NCBI RefSeq assembly: GCF_005233875.1
Contig: NZ_SZPZ01000007.1
Coordinates: 513,018 to 577,017 of the forward strand
Origin: Kribbella jiaozuonensis
Lineage (GTDB): Bacteria; Actinomycetota; Actinomycetes; Propionibacteriales; Kribbellaceae
Direction of reading: 5' to 3'
DNA: 64,000 nucleotides
In this document: one piece after another, positions 35,418 to 45,159 of the stretch
Position numbering within the stretch: the stretch's first letter is position 1
Layout: every line of letters starts with the position of its first letter
The notes under the pieces: model-generated
Databases searched by the model: none
Seen by the model: the letters and a program-made list of their open reading frames with translations, nothing else
What the model was told of the DNA's origin: nothing
Made by a program: the position numbers and the translations under genes

Positions 35418-35503
35418 GCTCCGAACCTGGCCGATCACCCACTCCGAGTTACCGGCCGTGAGCAGATGATCGCACACCGTCCCGGAAACCCGAGCACCGG
35501 GGT

Positions 35504-36748
35504 CTACCCTTGCACGAGCCGGTTGTAGCTGTAGAACCACGTCGGTACGGCGGCCGCGACGACAGCCAGCCCGTACGCCGGCAGCGAGTGCCCCAGCGCG
35601 GCGACCAGGACCGACACGAGCAGACACGGGATCTGCCAGCCGAGGAACCAGCGCAGCCGCACTCTCCCGATGACACCGGCCACACCGCTGATCACGAAGT
35701 ACAGCGCGAGCCCCCCGAACAGGTACCAGCGCTCCTTCGTCTCCAGATGCTCCCCGGCCTCCGGGATCAGTCCGCCCAGTCCGGCCGCCATGGCGACGAT
35801 TGCCCCGGTGACGACGAGGTGGGCGAGCAATGCGGCCCACGGCTCGAGCGGAGTGGTACTGCGGGGTGCCGGCGTGAACCCGTACAGCGTCGTGAGCTGC
35901 CACAGCTCGATCAGCAGCCAGAACGCCGCCAGCGAGGCCAGACCGACCCGCCAGTCCCAGTCGATCTCGGTGTTCGCGGCGACCACCTGCGCCAACGCCT
36001 CGCCGAGCACGATGATCACGAACAGCCCGAGCCGCTCGTCCAGGTGCCCCCGCTCGACCTGCGCGGTCGTGATCAACGGCGGTTTCGCCGGTGCCTCCTC
36101 GTGACGCCCGCGCCACAGGCGGCGCAACAGCCGGTCCCGGAACTGCTCCTGTTCCTGCTGGCGGCGGATGCTGGTCGCCCGCTGCTCCATCGCCTTCGGG
36201 TTGCGAGCACCCATCACGGAGAACATCAGGTCGGCGGCGATCCCGCCGGCCCACAGCCAGTACGCCGTCTCCGCCGGGACGAACAGCGCGACGACCCAGG
36301 GCGCAGCCATGACACCCTGCGTAGCCGGCCAGAAGCCGATCACCTTCCCGTCCCGGCTGGCCGAGCCCGCAGCGATACCCCGACAGACCAGGAACGCGAC
36401 AGTGAACGCGATGGTCCGGCTGCCACCGTGTGGCTCGTCGCCGTGGTCCGGCAGCAGTCCCGGCCAGACGCCGGGTACGGAGGCTGCCATCACCCCGATG
36501 CCGAGCATCGTCCGCAGTACCGCTCGCCGCCTCGTGTGCTCCCCCGCGACGTTGGCGTAGACGCTGGTCGCCGTCCACACGCTCCAGATCGCGTAGAACA
36601 TCGCCGCGCAGATGGCGACCTGCCCGATCGTCGCGGCACCGTGCAGCCGATGCGAGATCTGCGCGGCCGCGGCAACCACCGTCAGATCGAAGAACAACTC
36701 CAGCCAGCTCGCGTGCCGCTCTTCGGCCGCCCCCGTCTGTTCACTCAC
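35504..36748 (-). CDS. LtrA-family multi-spanning membrane protein
   Basis: 414 residues with about eleven predicted membrane helices. ASWLELFFDLTVVAAAAQIS near the start and GLFVIIVLGEALAQVV in the middle are the signature segments of the low-temperature-requirement A family. Function unknown. GTG 36748 is chosen because AAGG precedes it and the upstream candidate at 36802 lies inside xerD. It begins about 10 bases after the xerD stop on the same strand. Confidence 0.85.
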   Translation of the reverse strand: MSEQTGAAEERHASWLELFFDLTVVAAAAQISHRLHGAATIGQVAICAAMFYAIWSVWTATSVYANVAGEHTRRRAVLRTMLGIGVMAASVPGVWPGLLPDHGDEPHGGSRTIAFTVAFLVCRGIAAGSASRDGKVIGFWPATQGVMAAPWVVALFVPAETAYWLWAGGIAADLMFSVMGARNPKAMEQRATSIRRQQEQEQFRDRLLRRLWRGRHEEAPAKPPLITTAQVERGHLDERLGLFVIIVLGEALAQVVAANTEIDWDWRVGLASLAAFWLLIELWQLTTLYGFTPAPRSTTPLEPWAALLAHLVVTGAIVAMAAGLGGLIPEAGEHLETKERWYLFGGLALYFVISGVAGVIGRVRLRWFLGWQIPCLLVSVLVAALGHSLPAYGLAVVAAAVPTWFYSYNRLVQG

Positions 36749-36758
36749 GCGGTGAACC

Positions 36759-37691
36759 TTAAGAGGACAGCGCTCTGGGGTGCGAGGTCGCGTAGACCTC
36801 ACGCAGCTTGTCGACGGTGACCAGGGTGTACACCTGCGTCGTCGTGACGGACGCGTGTCCCAGGAGCTCCTGGACGACGCGTACGTCGGCCCCGCCGTCC
36901 AGCAGGTGGGTTGCGTACGAGTGACGCAGCGTGTGCGGGGAGATCTCCTTCGAGATCCCGGCCCGCTGCGCAGCGCGACGCAGTACCGTCCAAGCGCTCT
37001 GGCGGGACAGGCGGCCGCCGCGGGCGTTCAGGAAGAGCGCATGGGTGCCACGACCGCGCGACACCAGGTCGGGGCGGCCACGGACCTGGTACGCCGACAG
37101 GGCGTCGCGGGCGTACGAGCCGACGGGTACTACCCGCTCTTTGCTGCCCTTGCCTCGCAGCAGGACCGCACCGGCGTCCAGGTCGATGTCGTCGACGTCC
37201 AGGCCGACTGCCTCGGAGATGCGGGCTCCGGTGCCGTACAGGAACTCCAGAAGAGCAGCGTCCCGAGTGGCCAGAACAGCCGGCTCGGCCTCGGCGCCAG
37301 CGGCCGCTGTGAGGATCCGGGTCACCTCGTCGACAGACAGTGCCTTCGGCAGCCGCTGCGGCGGTACAGGCGGCTTCACGGCCGCCGCAGGGTCCACCGC
37401 GGCCAGCCCCTCGCGTACACAGAACTTGTGGAACCCGCGGACCGCGACAACTGTCCGCCCGGCGCTCGAGGCGGTCAGCGGCGGATGGTCCGCGTCGCCT
37501 TCGCGCAGCCGCATCAGGAAGTCGCTGACGACGGCCTCGGTGATCCGGCCGAGGTCGTCGACCCCGGCGGAGGCGAGGTAGCCGTCGTACCGGCGCAGGT
37601 CACGCCGGTACGACGCCAGAGTGTTGGCGGCCAGGCCGCGCTCCACCGTGAGGTGGTCCAGGTAGGTGCCAACTGCCCTGCTGATGCTCAG
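36759..37691 (-). CDS. xerD: Tyrosine recombinase XerD, probable CTG start
   Basis: 310 residues. The catalytic set is visible: Arg in TGARISEAVG, Lys in GKGSKER, HTLRHSYATH, LGHASV and the nucleophile Tyr in TTQVYT. XerC/XerD resolve chromosome dimers at dif. The only standard start in frame, GTG 37646, would cut off the beginning of the core-binding domain. Starting at CTG 37691 restores SRAVGTYLDHLTVERG, which matches known XerD N-termini; GAGGTG precedes it and it overlaps the ald stop (CTGA). I favour 37691. Confidence 0.9.
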   Translation of the reverse strand: MSISRAVGTYLDHLTVERGLAANTLASYRRDLRRYDGYLASAGVDDLGRITEAVVSDFLMRLREGDADHPPLTASSAGRTVVAVRGFHKFCVREGLAAVDPAAAVKPPVPPQRLPKALSVDEVTRILTAAAGAEAEPAVLATRDAALLEFLYGTGARISEAVGLDVDDIDLDAGAVLLRGKGSKERVVPVGSYARDALSAYQVRGRPDLVSRGRGTHALFLNARGGRLSRQSAWTVLRRAAQRAGISKEISPHTLRHSYATHLLDGGADVRVVQELLGHASVTTTQVYTLVTVDKLREVYATSHPRALSS

Positions 37692-38803
37692 ACCAGCACC
37701 TCGTCGAGCTTCAACTGGGACAGGTCGTGGGCCTCGGCCACCGGGCCGTAGGTGACGTGACCGTCGAACGTGTTCAGGCCGAGTGCGAGGCTGTGGTCCG
37801 ACTTCAGCGCCTCCCGCCAGCCCAGGTTCGCCAGGTCGATCGCGTACGGCAGCGTCACGTTGGTGAGCGCGTACGTCGACGTGTTCGGCACCGCACCGGG
37901 CATGTTGGCAACGCAGTAGAACAGAGAGTTGTGGACCCGGTACACCGGGTCGGCGTGCGTGGTCGGACGTGAGTCCTCGAAGCAGCCGCCCTGGTCGATC
38001 GCGATGTCGACGAGCACACTGCCGGGCTTCATCCGGCTGACCATGTCGTTGGTGACCAGCTTCGGCGCCTTCGCACCGACCACCAGCACCGCACCGATGA
38101 CCAGGTCGGCCTCGAGGACGGCGCGCTCGATCTCGTACGCGTTCGAGGCGATCGTCAACAGGTGGCCCTGGTAGATCTGGTCGGCCTGCCGCAGCCGGGC
38201 GATGTTGCGGTCGAACAGCTGCACCTGCGCCTGCATGCCGAGCGCGATCGCGGCCGCGTTCATCCCGGAGACACCCGCTCCGAGGACGACCACACGGGCC
38301 GGGTGTACGCCGGACACGCCGCCGAGCAGCACGCCGCGGCCGCCGCCCTGCGCCATCAGGTGGTACGCACCGGACTGCGGGGCCAGCCGGCCGGCGACCT
38401 CGCTCATCGGCGCCAGCAGCGGCAGGGTGCCGTCCGGAAGCTGCACGGTCTCGTAGGCGATGCCGGTGATGCCGGACTTGAGCAGCGCGTCGGTCGTCTC
38501 CTGGCTGGCAGCAAGGTGCAGGTACGTGAACAGCACCTGGTCCTTGCGCATCCGGTGGTACTCCTCCGCCACCGGCTCCTTCACCTTGAGCACCAGCTCC
38601 GCGTCGGCCCAGACGTCGTCGGCCGCCGGCACGATCCGCGCCCCGGCCGCGACGAACTCCTCGTCCGGGATCAGCGAACCGTCACCCGCCCCCTGCTCGA
38701 TCAGCACCTCGTGCCCGCTGCGCACGAACTCGTGCACACCGGACGGGGTGATCGCCACCCGGTACTCGTGGTTCTTGACTTCCTTCGGTACTCCGACCTT
38801 CAC
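37688..38803 (-). CDS. ald: Alanine dehydrogenase
   Basis: 371 residues, the same length as mycobacterial Ald. GTG 38803 gives MKVGVPKEVKNHEYRVAITP, the usual N-terminus, with GAAGGG upstream; 38821 would add six residues. The NAD-binding motif VVLGAGVSGMNAA is near residue 172. It interconverts L-alanine and pyruvate plus ammonia with NAD. It heads an operon with xerD and the LtrA-like gene. Confidence 0.94.
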   Translation of the reverse strand: MKVGVPKEVKNHEYRVAITPSGVHEFVRSGHEVLIEQGAGDGSLIPDEEFVAAGARIVPAADDVWADAELVLKVKEPVAEEYHRMRKDQVLFTYLHLAASQETTDALLKSGITGIAYETVQLPDGTLPLLAPMSEVAGRLAPQSGAYHLMAQGGGRGVLLGGVSGVHPARVVVLGAGVSGMNAAAIALGMQAQVQLFDRNIARLRQADQIYQGHLLTIASNAYEIERAVLEADLVIGAVLVVGAKAPKLVTNDMVSRMKPGSVLVDIAIDQGGCFEDSRPTTHADPVYRVHNSLFYCVANMPGAVPNTSTYALTNVTLPYAIDLANLGWREALKSDHSLALGLNTFDGHVTYGPVAEAHDLSQLKLDEVLV

Positions 38804-39116
38804 AACTTGCCCTTCTTTCACGTTCCAGGTGTGCGGCTCACGTCGTTGTGTCCGCGGGCCCGGCGGTTGAGGGGTGTGCCGCTAGGTCGCTGCCGAGTGT
38901 AAGCCTCTCCGGTTCATACCACCCGACGGGATGGTCTGATCTTGACAGTACCTTTCCCAGAAGATGACCCCACGGAGAAGAAGTGATCCGGCTACGGTCG
39001 GTCACCGCTGATTCGGCAACGATCATTGACGGCCATTCGTTGGGGTCAGGGATGCTTGGAACGGAGCCCGTCCGCCCCGGGTTGTGCGCTGAGTTGGTCG
39101 ACGAGAGGAGTACGGC
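38804..39116. other. Intergenic region between divergent ald and LLM oxidoreductase genes
   Basis: This 313-bp gap holds the promoters of the two divergent genes. I see a TTGACA at 38942-38947 without a good -10 partner, and no strong palindrome, terminator or RNA fold. Confidence 0.6.
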
Positions 39117-39947
39117 GTGGCAGTCGAACTGGGACGGTACGGGGTCTGGCACGGGCCCCAGCACTTCGGCCCGGAACTGGCGGCGGGACTGGAGCAAGTG
39201 GGGTACGGCACGCTGTGGCTGGGCGCGTCGCCCGACACCGGCCTGCGCGACGCCGAGGTGTTGCTCGCCGCAACGACTTCGGTTGCTGTCGGCACCAGCA
39301 TTGTGAACATGTGGAAGTCGCCGGCCGCCGACGTCGCCGCGTCGTACCACCGGCTGGAGGACGAGCACCCGGGCCGGTTCCTGCTCGGCGTCGGGATCGG
39401 TCACCGTGAGCGGAACGACGACTACCGGTCGCCGTACGAGACGATCGTCAGCTACCTGGACGAGCTGGACGACGCGAAGGTGCCGGCCGACCGGCGGGCG
39501 CTGGCCGCGCTCGGGCCGAAGGTGCTGCAACTCGCCGGCGCCCGGACCGCCGGAGCACTGCCGTACCTGACGACCCCGGAGCACACCCGGGAGGCGCGCC
39601 GGATCCTCGGCGGCGGCGTACTGCTGGCGCCGGAGCAGATGATCGTGCTCGAGACCGATCCGGAGGTCGCCCGGGCGACGGCGCGGGACCGGCTGGCGTC
39701 GTACCTGCAGCTGTCGAACTACACCTCGAACTTCAAGCGGTTCGGGTTCACCGACGACGACATCGCCGACGGCGGCAGCGACCGGCTCGTCGACGCGATG
39801 GTCCTGCACGGCTCGGCGGTCGAGGTCGCCGAAGGCCTGAAGGCGCATCTGGACGCAGGTGCCGACCACGTCGCGATCCAGCAACTGGGACGCGAAGGGA
39901 TCGACCTGCTCCCCGGCTACGAGGCGCTGGCAACGGTCCTCGAGTAG
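39117..39947 (+). CDS. LLM-class (F420-type) oxidoreductase
   Basis: 276 residues; GTG 39117 follows GAGAGGAG. A TIM-barrel of the luciferase-like monooxygenase superfamily: GYGTLWLGASPD near residue 30, VGTSIVNMWKSP near 60 and RFLLGVGIGHRE near 90, like actinobacterial F420-dependent enzymes. The substrate is unknown. A strong hairpin terminator follows. Confidence 0.85.
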   Translation: MAVELGRYGVWHGPQHFGPELAAGLEQVGYGTLWLGASPDTGLRDAEVLLAATTSVAVGTSIVNMWKSPAADVAASYHRLEDEHPGRFLLGVGIGHRERNDDYRSPYETIVSYLDELDDAKVPADRRALAALGPKVLQLAGARTAGALPYLTTPEHTREARRILGGGVLLAPEQMIVLETDPEVARATARDRLASYLQLSNYTSNFKRFGFTDDDIADGGSDRLVDAMVLHGSAVEVAEGLKAHLDAGADHVAIQQLGREGIDLLPGYEALATVLE

Positions 39948-39952
39948 ATTGA

Positions 39953-39979
39953 TGCCCCTGGCAACGGTTGCCAGGGGCA
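39953..39979. terminator. Bidirectional hairpin terminator
   Basis: TGCCCCTGGCAAC (39953-39965) and GTTGCCAGGGGCA (39967-39979) are exact complements. The stem sits between convergent genes, 6 bp after one stop and 5 bp before the other. Confidence 0.88.
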
Positions 39980-39983
39980 CTCA

Positions 39984-40388
39984 CTACTGCATCGTGAAGT
40001 CGGCGAAGTCGAAGCCGGGTGAGACGATGCACGACACCAGCACGGCCTCGTCACCCGCGGGCCGGGCTGCCTGCCATGCGCCGGGCGGGATCACCACCTG
40101 CGGCTGCTGCCCCGCCTGCACATCCGGTCCGAGTACGACGGACTCGTCGTCGTACTCCAACGTCAGCGGCCCGCCGGAGTGCCACAACCAGATCTCTGCC
40201 GACCGCACCCGATGCAGCCGCGACTCCTCCCCCGGCGCCAGCAGGAAGTAGATAGCGGTCGCACTCGCCCGCACCCCGTCGTACCCCTCCGGCTCGAACT
40301 CGACTCCCGACCGCCACGTCTCCCGATACCAGCCGCCCTCGGGATGCGCTTCGAGGTCCAGCAACGTCGCCAACTCCGGCTTCTCCAT
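39984..40388 (-). CDS. DUF985 cupin protein
   Basis: 134 residues. A cupin of the DUF985 family with LEAHPEGGWYRETWRS at the start, AIYFLLAPGEESRLHRV and SAEIWLWHSGGPLTLEY, ending in CIVSPGFDFADF. The His and Glu residues of the barrel could bind a metal. ATG 40388 follows GGAGAA. Function unknown. Divergent from the HIT-like gene. Confidence 0.82.
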   Translation of the reverse strand: MEKPELATLLDLEAHPEGGWYRETWRSGVEFEPEGYDGVRASATAIYFLLAPGEESRLHRVRSAEIWLWHSGGPLTLEYDDESVVLGPDVQAGQQPQVVIPPGAWQAARPAGDEAVLVSCIVSPGFDFADFTMQ

Positions 40389-40461
40389 GAACCGATTCTC
40401 CGGCAGAGTGCGGTGCATGCTGCCTTCCGAGTACCACCGCAGACTTCCGTACGGCGAGCGC

Positions 40462-41019
40462 ATGTCGGCCGAGCCCTTGCTCGGTCACCCGTTCTTCCCG
40501 TTCGAGGGTGACGTGCAGGTAGTACCGCTAGCCGAGCCCGAGTTGCCGGAGCCGCCGCGGGGTGGAGAGACCGGCGGGAAGCCGTGCGCGAAGTGTGCGG
40601 ATCCGGACGGATACGTGATCTGGCGGGACGAGCAGTGGTCGTTGAAGACGTTCGGGCCGACCGGACTGCCGTTCGTGGCGCTGCTCGAGCCGCAGGAGCA
40701 TTACCGGCTCGACAACCTGCCACCCGAGCTGACGGCGACGCTCGGGCCGATGATCCAGCGGGTGGCGAAGGCGATCCAGGGGATCGACAGCGTCGCGCGG
40801 ACGCACTTCAACCGGTGGGGTGACGGCAGCGAGCATTTCCACGTGTGGTTCATGGCGCGACCGCTCGGCATGATGCAGCTCCGCGGCGCGATGATCGCGG
40901 CCTGGGACGACATGCTGCCGAAGATCCCCGACGACGAGTTCGCGGCCAACTCGCGGCAGGTCGCCGCCGCCCTCGCGGAGGACGGCGGCGAGGCCGTTAC
41001 CTCACCAGACGCCGAGTGA
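40462..41019 (+). CDS. HIT-like protein
   Basis: 185 residues. RTHFNRWGDGSEHFHVWFMARP contains an HFHVWF stretch resembling the His-x-His-x motif of HIT/GalT-like hydrolases, and CAKC near residue 45 may bind zinc. Likely a nucleotide-phosphate hydrolase or transferase, unproved. ATG 40462 has a weak ribosome-binding site. The last 18 bases overlap the end of the convergent cyclophilin gene. Confidence 0.68.
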   Translation: MSAEPLLGHPFFPFEGDVQVVPLAEPELPEPPRGGETGGKPCAKCADPDGYVIWRDEQWSLKTFGPTGLPFVALLEPQEHYRLDNLPPELTATLGPMIQRVAKAIQGIDSVARTHFNRWGDGSEHFHVWFMARPLGMMQLRGAMIAAWDDMLPKIPDDEFAANSRQVAAALAEDGGEAVTSPDAE

Positions 41020-41727
41020 GCGCGCGATGAGGATGTCGGTCTTGCGGACCGGCGCACCGTCGACCGGAGCCGGGTCGTCGGCCGTCGGTACCACTCCGCC
41101 GGCAGCCACGCGGTCGAGCACGCTGAGCCCGACCCGGTCGACCGAGCCGAAGATCGTGTAGTCCGGACGCAGCCGCGAGTCGGCGAACACGAGGAAGAAC
41201 TGCGACCCGTTGGTGTCCGGTCCGGCGTTCGCCATCGCGAGCGTGCCCCGCGCGTACACCTTGCTGACACCTGTCGGATCGGTCGGCCAGTTCGGCAGAC
41301 CGGTCGGCAACTCGTCCTTGTACGAGTAGCCCGGCCCGCCTTCGCCCGTACCGCTCGGGTCGCCGCACTGCAGCACCTTCAGGGTCGGGTAGAGCGTGAG
41401 CCGGTGGCAGGTGGTGAAATCGTAGAACCGGCTCTTCGCCAGGTGCAGGAAGCTCTGCACCGTGCACGGCGCCTTGGCCCGGTCCAGCGACAGCAGCATC
41501 GGGCCCTGGTTGGTCGCGACGAGGACCTTGACGATCCCCTTGTCCGGCGTGTGCTTCGGATCCGGCGGCAACGACACCGGCCGCGCCGGCGGATCGTCCG
41601 GGGTCGACGTGTAACCGCACGGACCCTTGGTGCTCACCGGCGCAACGGCCGCGTCGGCCGGTGCAGTGGCGACCAGTACACCGGCCACCATCACCGCAGC
41701 GCCCGCAAGCGCACTTGTCAGTCTCAT
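41002..41727 (-). CDS. Secreted cyclophilin-type peptidyl-prolyl isomerase
   Basis: 241 residues with a signal peptide (cleavage near ADAA) and a cyclophilin domain: FYDFTTCHRLT, LQCGDPSGTGEGGPGY, GTLAMANAGPDTNGSQFFLVFA and YTIFGSVDRVG. The Arg, Phe and Gln active-site positions are mostly present. It should act as an extracytoplasmic proline isomerase. ATG 41727 follows GGAGGGG. It lies 17 bp downstream of the GH92 gene. Confidence 0.9.
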   Translation of the reverse strand: MRLTSALAGAAVMVAGVLVATAPADAAVAPVSTKGPCGYTSTPDDPPARPVSLPPDPKHTPDKGIVKVLVATNQGPMLLSLDRAKAPCTVQSFLHLAKSRFYDFTTCHRLTLYPTLKVLQCGDPSGTGEGGPGYSYKDELPTGLPNWPTDPTGVSKVYARGTLAMANAGPDTNGSQFFLVFADSRLRPDYTIFGSVDRVGLSVLDRVAAGGVVPTADDPAPVDGAPVRKTDILIARSLGVW

Positions 41728-41744
41728 CAGCAGTCCCCTCCGAT

Positions 41745-44700
41745 TCAGCCCGCTGCTACGGTGAAAAGCCGTAGGTCGCGGTTCTTGGGCAGCGTGATAC
41801 TCACCGGGGCCTGGGTCAAGGTCACAGGCGCCGTGGCGAAGATGTGCGTCGTGACGTTGTCCTTCCCGCCACCGGACTCGTTGCGGTACGGCGTGGTCGC
41901 GACAATGACGTTGCCGTAGTGCAGGGTGTCGCCGCCACCGCCCAGCGTCCAGTCACTGAAGGACAGGTCGATCGGCGACGTACTGCCGTCGGCGTAGTTC
42001 AGCGTCGCCGTCGTCTGCTGGTTGCCGTTGACCGCACTGCCGATGAACGACAGCATCGTCGTACCGGCGGGCAGGTTCAGGTTGAGCAGCTGGCCGTCGG
42101 CGGGCACGTTGTCGGGGTCACCAGCCGGCACGTCGGGCCACGTGAACGTGAGGCCCTGCACCGTCCCGCTGCCCCCAGCAGTCAACCCCGCCGCGGCCAG
42201 CGCCTGGCGGGAGTAGCTGACGCCGCCGCCGTCGTAGTCCGCCTCGGTGTGGTCGCCGTTGTCGTCGGAGATGCCGGCGCCTTCCCGCAGCACGAAGAAC
42301 GAGTTCGGCTGACCGACGACCACCGTGAAACCGACCTGTGGCAAGGCCGTGCCGTCAGCGGCCTTCATCGACACCGTGACCGGGTAGCGGCCGTCCGGCG
42401 TGCCAGCTGCAGCGGCGATCGTCACCGGCGCACTGCCGACCTTGTCCACATGAAGCGTGCCAGTAGTAGGTGTCGCGGTGAGACCTGCAGGAGCGTTGAT
42501 CGTGTAGGTGACGTCCTGCGCGGTCCCACTCAGTCGGTGGGCCTGCACAGCGATCGGTACACTGGTGGTGCCCGGCGCGACGACGACGCGGCTGGTGTCG
42601 GTCGACGTCTGGAACGGGATCTCACCGGTCCGCCACGACGGCGGTGCGTCCTTGGCTGCAGACCCCCACGAGGTGTTGGCCGTCGTACCCAGCTTGAAGT
42701 CCAACGTCCCGCCGTGCCGCACGAACGACTCCGGCAGCCACGCCTTGGTCGACGACTTCCCGTTGACCTTCAACGACTGCACGTACTGCGCATCCGCACC
42801 CGGAGCGTTGATCCGGATCGTCCGGCTGCCCCGGTGGATCACTGCCTTCGAGAACAGCGGTGCGGCAACCTGCAGCTCCGCCCGGCTCGGCACGTCCGGG
42901 TACAGCCCCAGCGCAGTCCATACGTACCAGGACGACATCGCAGCGAGGTCGTCGTTGCCAGGGATCCCGCCGGTGCTCGTGTTCCACAGCTGGTTCATTG
43001 CCTGCCGCAACGTCTCCTGCGTCTGGTACGGCCGACCGGTGTAGTTGTAGATCCACGGCGTGTTGATCGACGGCTCGTTGTCCATCTCGGCGTGCAGCTC
43101 GCCCGCACCGGTCAGCGCCCACGTCCCGTCCGGGTTCTTGAAGAACGCGTCCAGCCGCTGGTTCGTCGCGTCCACACCGCCGATCGCGTCGACCAGTCCG
43201 GCCCGGTTGTGCGGAACCATCCACGTGTACTGCGCACTGCTCCCCTCGGCGAACCCGTCGTACGTCGACGGCGTGAACGCGGGCCAGGCGCCGTTGTCGT
43301 CCCGGTTCTGCACGTAGCCGCCGTTGTCCGGGTTGAACACGTTCTGCCAGTACTGCGACCGCGTCAGGAACTTCTGGTACGTCGCCTTGTCGCCGGTCCG
43401 CTGCGCCAGCTGGGACAAGGCGAAATCGTCCGTCACGTCCTCGAGCGTCTCGACCGCACCGCCCCACGCGTTGGACTTGGTCGGGACGTAGTGCAGCGCC
43501 AGGTACTTGTCGAGGGAGGGCCGCTGTCCGATCGTCATGACCGGCTTACCGGCCGAGCTCAGGTCCTTCGCCGTCGGCACGGTCGCCGCCTTCACCAGCG
43601 AGCGCAGTGCTCCGCGGGCGTCGAAGTTCGTCCCACCGAACGCATAGATGCCGGCCACGGCAGGTGCCGACGGGTCACCGGTCATCACCGACGTACTCCC
43701 GGAGGCGTGCGTCCATCGGTCCCAGATGCCGTCGTTCTGCGTGGCTTGGTTGAGCAACGACTGCGCGATATCCCCAGCCCGATCAGGATCGAGCAACGTA
43801 ACTAGTTGCAGCTGCGACCTGTAGACATCCCACCCGGAGAACGTCGCGTACTGCGCCGCCTGCCCGCGCGACATGTAATGCGGCTTCTGGTCGAATCCCC
43901 AGTACTGGTGATTGACGTCGCTGAACACGTTCGGGTGCAGCGACGCGTGGTACAGCGCGCTGTAGAAGGTCGTGCGCTGGTCCGCCGTACCGCCGGTGAT
44001 CTCGATCCGGTCGAGCTGCTTTCGCCAGGCCTGCTTGGCTTTCGCGGCCGTCATCGCGACCGACGTACCGCGCGGGTTCTCGGCCCGCAGATTCGCCAGC
44101 GCGTTGGCGGCGCTCACGTAGGAGATGCCGATCCGCATCGTCACCGTGTCGCTGTCGAAGCCGACGTACCCGCCGGACCCCTTGTTCGGCGGCATCCAGC
44201 CGTCGGTGCCGTACGTCGTACCCCCGCTTGCCTGAGTGCTTCCCGGCGTGACCGTGGTGTCGGTCCACGTGCCCTGGTTCTTGAAGGGCTGGTCGAACTC
44301 GGCGACGAAATGCAGCGTGTAGTAACTGCGCTGCCCGACGCTCGCGAGGTACCCGCAGAAGTTGCCGCTCGTCACCGATCCGCTGACCGTGCGATGCGCC
44401 GCGTCGATGCTGACGGCAGCGTCGCTCGATCCGACCTCGGAGTTCGACGTCCGGAACATCAGCGTCCTGGCCTTGTCGGCCGGGAACGTGAACGCCGCCG
44501 ACCCGGTCCGCGTCGTCGCAGCCAACTCGGCCGTCACACCGGAGTCGAGCCCGACCTTGTAGTACCCCGGCTTCGCGACCTCCTGCGCGTGGCTGAAGGT
44601 CGACGCATAGATCTCGTCCTTGGCGTCACTCTGCGGCGAGGTCGTCACCTCACCGGCCAGCGGGAAGATCGGGATGTCTCCCGAACCACCTGCACACCCG

Positions 44701-45122
44701 GTCCCGCTCATGTGCGTGAGGCTGAAGCCGCGGATCTTGTTCGCGCCGTACAGATACCCACCGGGCGCAGCGGTCCGATAAGCATTCCCCCGACTCGTCT
44801 CCGGACTGAACGAGAACATCCCGAACGGCAACACCGCCCCGGGAAACACGTTCCCCGCATTGGACGTCCCGATCAACGGATCCACCTGCTCGGTCGGATC
44901 AACCGAACTCGTGGTGATCCGGCTGCTCCCGGCAGCCGCAGACGTACGAAGACCGACAGCCAACGGATCCGGCGGCGTCGCAGTCGTCGGATGCCCGCCT
45001 GAGGCAACCGGCGACGGTGAAGGAACGGCGTGAGCCGTAGGAGCGACGGCGACGATCAGGGCGCCGGCGAGCAGCAGGCACGCGCGACGGGACAGCAGGG
45101 GACGACGGACAGGACGACGCAT
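41745..45122 (-). CDS. Secreted GH92 alpha-mannosidase
   Basis: 1125 residues. The signal peptide (RRACLLLAGALIVAVAPTAH) leads into a GH92 N-terminal domain (VDPLIGTSNAGNVFPGAVLPFGM) and catalytic (alpha/alpha)6 domain with GNDDLAAMSSWYVWTALGLYPD and PWIYNYTGRPYQTQETLRQA. GH92 enzymes are calcium-dependent exo-alpha-mannosidases acting on mannans and N-glycans. An alpha-galactosidase-NEW3-like linker and a beta-sandwich end (SFFVLREGAGISDDNGDHTE) follow. ATG 45122 is preferred over GTG 45134. An operator-like palindrome lies 38 bp upstream. Confidence 0.92.
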   Translation of the reverse strand: MRRPVRRPLLSRRACLLLAGALIVAVAPTAHAVPSPSPVASGGHPTTATPPDPLAVGLRTSAAAGSSRITTSSVDPTEQVDPLIGTSNAGNVFPGAVLPFGMFSFSPETSRGNAYRTAAPGGYLYGANKIRGFSLTHMSGTGCAGGSGDIPIFPLAGEVTTSPQSDAKDEIYASTFSHAQEVAKPGYYKVGLDSGVTAELAATTRTGSAAFTFPADKARTLMFRTSNSEVGSSDAAVSIDAAHRTVSGSVTSGNFCGYLASVGQRSYYTLHFVAEFDQPFKNQGTWTDTTVTPGSTQASGGTTYGTDGWMPPNKGSGGYVGFDSDTVTMRIGISYVSAANALANLRAENPRGTSVAMTAAKAKQAWRKQLDRIEITGGTADQRTTFYSALYHASLHPNVFSDVNHQYWGFDQKPHYMSRGQAAQYATFSGWDVYRSQLQLVTLLDPDRAGDIAQSLLNQATQNDGIWDRWTHASGSTSVMTGDPSAPAVAGIYAFGGTNFDARGALRSLVKAATVPTAKDLSSAGKPVMTIGQRPSLDKYLALHYVPTKSNAWGGAVETLEDVTDDFALSQLAQRTGDKATYQKFLTRSQYWQNVFNPDNGGYVQNRDDNGAWPAFTPSTYDGFAEGSSAQYTWMVPHNRAGLVDAIGGVDATNQRLDAFFKNPDGTWALTGAGELHAEMDNEPSINTPWIYNYTGRPYQTQETLRQAMNQLWNTSTGGIPGNDDLAAMSSWYVWTALGLYPDVPSRAELQVAAPLFSKAVIHRGSRTIRINAPGADAQYVQSLKVNGKSSTKAWLPESFVRHGGTLDFKLGTTANTSWGSAAKDAPPSWRTGEIPFQTSTDTSRVVVAPGTTSVPIAVQAHRLSGTAQDVTYTINAPAGLTATPTTGTLHVDKVGSAPVTIAAAAGTPDGRYPVTVSMKAADGTALPQVGFTVVVGQPNSFFVLREGAGISDDNGDHTEADYDGGGVSYSRQALAAAGLTAGGSGTVQGLTFTWPDVPAGDPDNVPADGQLLNLNLPAGTTMLSFIGSAVNGNQQTTATLNYADGSTSPIDLSFSDWTLGGGGDTLHYGNVIVATTPYRNESGGGKDNVTTHIFATAPVTLTQAPVSITLPKNRDLRLFTVAAG

Positions 45123-45159
45123 GGGCGGAACCAACCTTGGGGCGGAGTGAGGTGGCGTG

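Noticed and set aside
36759..37691. XerD as a phage or mobile-element integrase
   Set aside because: The whole-length match and position beside ald and the parA/scp operon are those of the host recombinase; no attachment-site duplication or phage genes were seen.
38941..38970. TTGACA as a promoter for ald or the oxidoreductase
   Set aside because: A -35 like element is present, but no acceptable -10 follows at 16-18 bp, so I do not list it as a promoter.
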